A stretch of 5,733 nucleotides of DNA, from assembly GCA_024638355.1 (NCBI GenBank), contig JAHEKO010000269.1, positions 1 to 5,733 on the forward strand. The letters run 5' to 3'. The translations under genes and the position numbers were made by a program. The notes beneath the pieces were generated by a model. It saw nothing but the letters and a program-made list of their open reading frames with translations, was not told where the DNA came from and did not search any database. Shown here one piece after another: positions 4,864 through 5,733 of the stretch (position 1 is its first letter; each line of letters opens with the position of its first letter). Origin of the DNA: Acidobacteriota bacterium. Its GTDB lineage: Bacteria; Acidobacteriota; Thermoanaerobaculia; Multivoradales; JAHEKO01.

Positions 4864-5733
4864 CTATGGATAGTACCCGGGAATGGTCTTGGCCTCCAGC
4901 TCCGAGCGCGCCAGCCGCACCTCGACCTCGCGGAAGCCGGTGTCGGCCGTCTGGGTCGACTGGTAGCCGATCAGGTACTGGGAGCGGAGCTCCTGCTCGA
5001 TCGAGTCGTAGATCTTCTCTAGCTGCCCGGCGCTCGAGACCATGAAGCTGCGGCCGCCGGTCTCGCGCGCGATCTGCTGCAACACGAAGCGCGCCGAGGC
5101 GTCGCGCGCGTCCAGATCGAGGCCGATGGTGTACACGGCCACGCCCGAGCGGCGGGCGAAGTCGAGGGCCTCGTCGAAGTCGTGGCGGCTGTTCGAGTCG
5201 GCGCCGTCGGAGAGGAGGATGAGCGCTCGCTTGCCGCGAATCCCGGCGAAGTAGTACAGGCCGTAGATCAGGCTGTCGTAGAGCGCCGTCTCGCCGTCGG
5301 CCTCGAGCCCGACGAGGCCGCCGGCCAGCACCTCCAGGCTGTTGGTCAGCGGCACCTTGAGCTCGGGAAAGTCGTTGAAGACGATCACCGCGGCGCGGTC
5401 GCGAGGCTGGACGATGCGCTCGAAGAAGCGGAGCGCCGCGCGCTCGACGTCGTTGAGGGAGTGCTCCATCGACGTCGAGATGTCGAGCAGCACGCCGGCG
5501 TGGAGGGGCAGGTCGCGCACTCGCTCGAAGCGGCGGATCTGTTGCGCCGAGCCGTCCTCGAAGACGGCGAAATCGGAGCTGTCGAGGTCCTCCACCGGCC
5601 GGCCCTTCGGATCGAGCACGCTGGTGTAGAGCTCGACGAAGTCGATCTGGAGTCCGTCGAGCTCGCCGGGGCTGTTGACGAAGACCAGGTCCTCGGTCGA
5701 GTTGCCGTCGTCGAGGAAGGCGACGGCGCGGAC
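4864..5733 (-). CDS. VWFA-related domain protein (acidobacterial type), 5'-truncated
   Basis: The reading frame stays open to the window edge, giving 289 visible residues; the GTG at 5617-5619 is internal and not the start. The visible part opens with a short beta region (VELYTSVLDPKGRPVEDLDSS, then DFAVFEDG), the lead-in typical of these proteins. A von Willebrand A domain follows with an intact metal site: DISTS (visible residues 84-88), T149 in DGETALYDSL, and D176 in LLSDGADS. It ends with SQYLIGYQ and a GYYP terminus, as in the VWFA-related family found in large numbers in Acidobacteriota. Such proteins are usually exported and thought to bind partners through a divalent ion, but the partner is unknown. 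A signal peptide, if present, is outside the window. Maf follows 43 bp downstream. Confidence 0.9.
   Translation of the reverse strand, partial: VRAVAFLDDGNSTEDLVFVNSPGELDGLQIDFVELYTSVLDPKGRPVEDLDSSDFAVFEDGSAQQIRRFERVRDLPLHAGVLLDISTSMEHSLNDVERAALRFFERIVQPRDRAAVIVFNDFPELKVPLTNSLEVLAGGLVGLEADGETALYDSLIYGLYYFAGIRGKRALILLSDGADSNSRHDFDEALDFARRSGVAVYTIGLDLDARDASARFVLQQIARETGGRSFMVSSAGQLEKIYDSIEQELRSQYLIGYQSTQTADTGFREVEVRLARSELEAKTIPGYYP

Overview
The window is GC-rich chromosomal DNA with tightly packed genes, and nothing in it points to phage, plasmid or resistance cargo. The best lineage clue is the gene at the right edge, a secreted-type von Willebrand A protein of the architecture long known as the acidobacterial VWFA-related family. 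An archaeal-type phosphoglycerate mutase and a Thermotoga-like KDPG aldolase are compatible with Acidobacteriota or a related deep-branching high-GC phylum. This assignment is an inference, not proven here.

Layout from left to right. (1) 1-332, + strand: the C-terminal part of a macro-domain (ADP-ribose-binding) protein that begins outside the window. (2) 333-686: a 354-bp non-coding gap filled with repeats. Two near-identical units of about 80 bp (378-457 and 617-695) each carry a self-complementary hairpin. They bracket a segment with roughly 32-bp inverted repeats, an internal hairpin and a third, degenerate copy of the unit's end box. (3) 687-3806, - strand: a four-gene cluster that reads, in transcription order, trmJ-like tRNA ribose methyltransferase, eda-like 2-keto-3-deoxy acid aldolase, an unrecognised 152-residue beta-rich protein, and apgM-like phosphoglycerate mutase. 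The gaps are 16, 54 and 14 bp. (4) 3807-3892: an 86-bp divergent promoter region. (5) 3893-4201, + strand: an unrecognised 102-residue protein with a TTGACA promoter placed so that transcription should begin at the start codon. (6) 4185-4820, - strand: a Maf nucleotide pyrophosphatase whose end overlaps the 102-residue gene tail to tail by 17 bp. (7) 4864-5733, - strand: the VWFA-related protein, cut off at its N-terminus by the window edge.

Functionally this is mostly housekeeping. The aldolase (pyruvate plus glyceraldehyde-3-phosphate or a related aldehyde) and the mutase (3-phosphoglycerate to 2-phosphoglycerate) both belong to lower carbon metabolism and may be co-transcribed. TrmJ and Maf concern tRNA modification and nucleotide-pool cleaning. 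The features most worth a second look are the repeat complex at 378-695, the apparent mix of leaderless genes (102-aa gene, possibly eda) with genes that have strong Shine-Dalgarno sites (152-aa gene, apgM), and the altered phosphate-binding motif in the aldolase.
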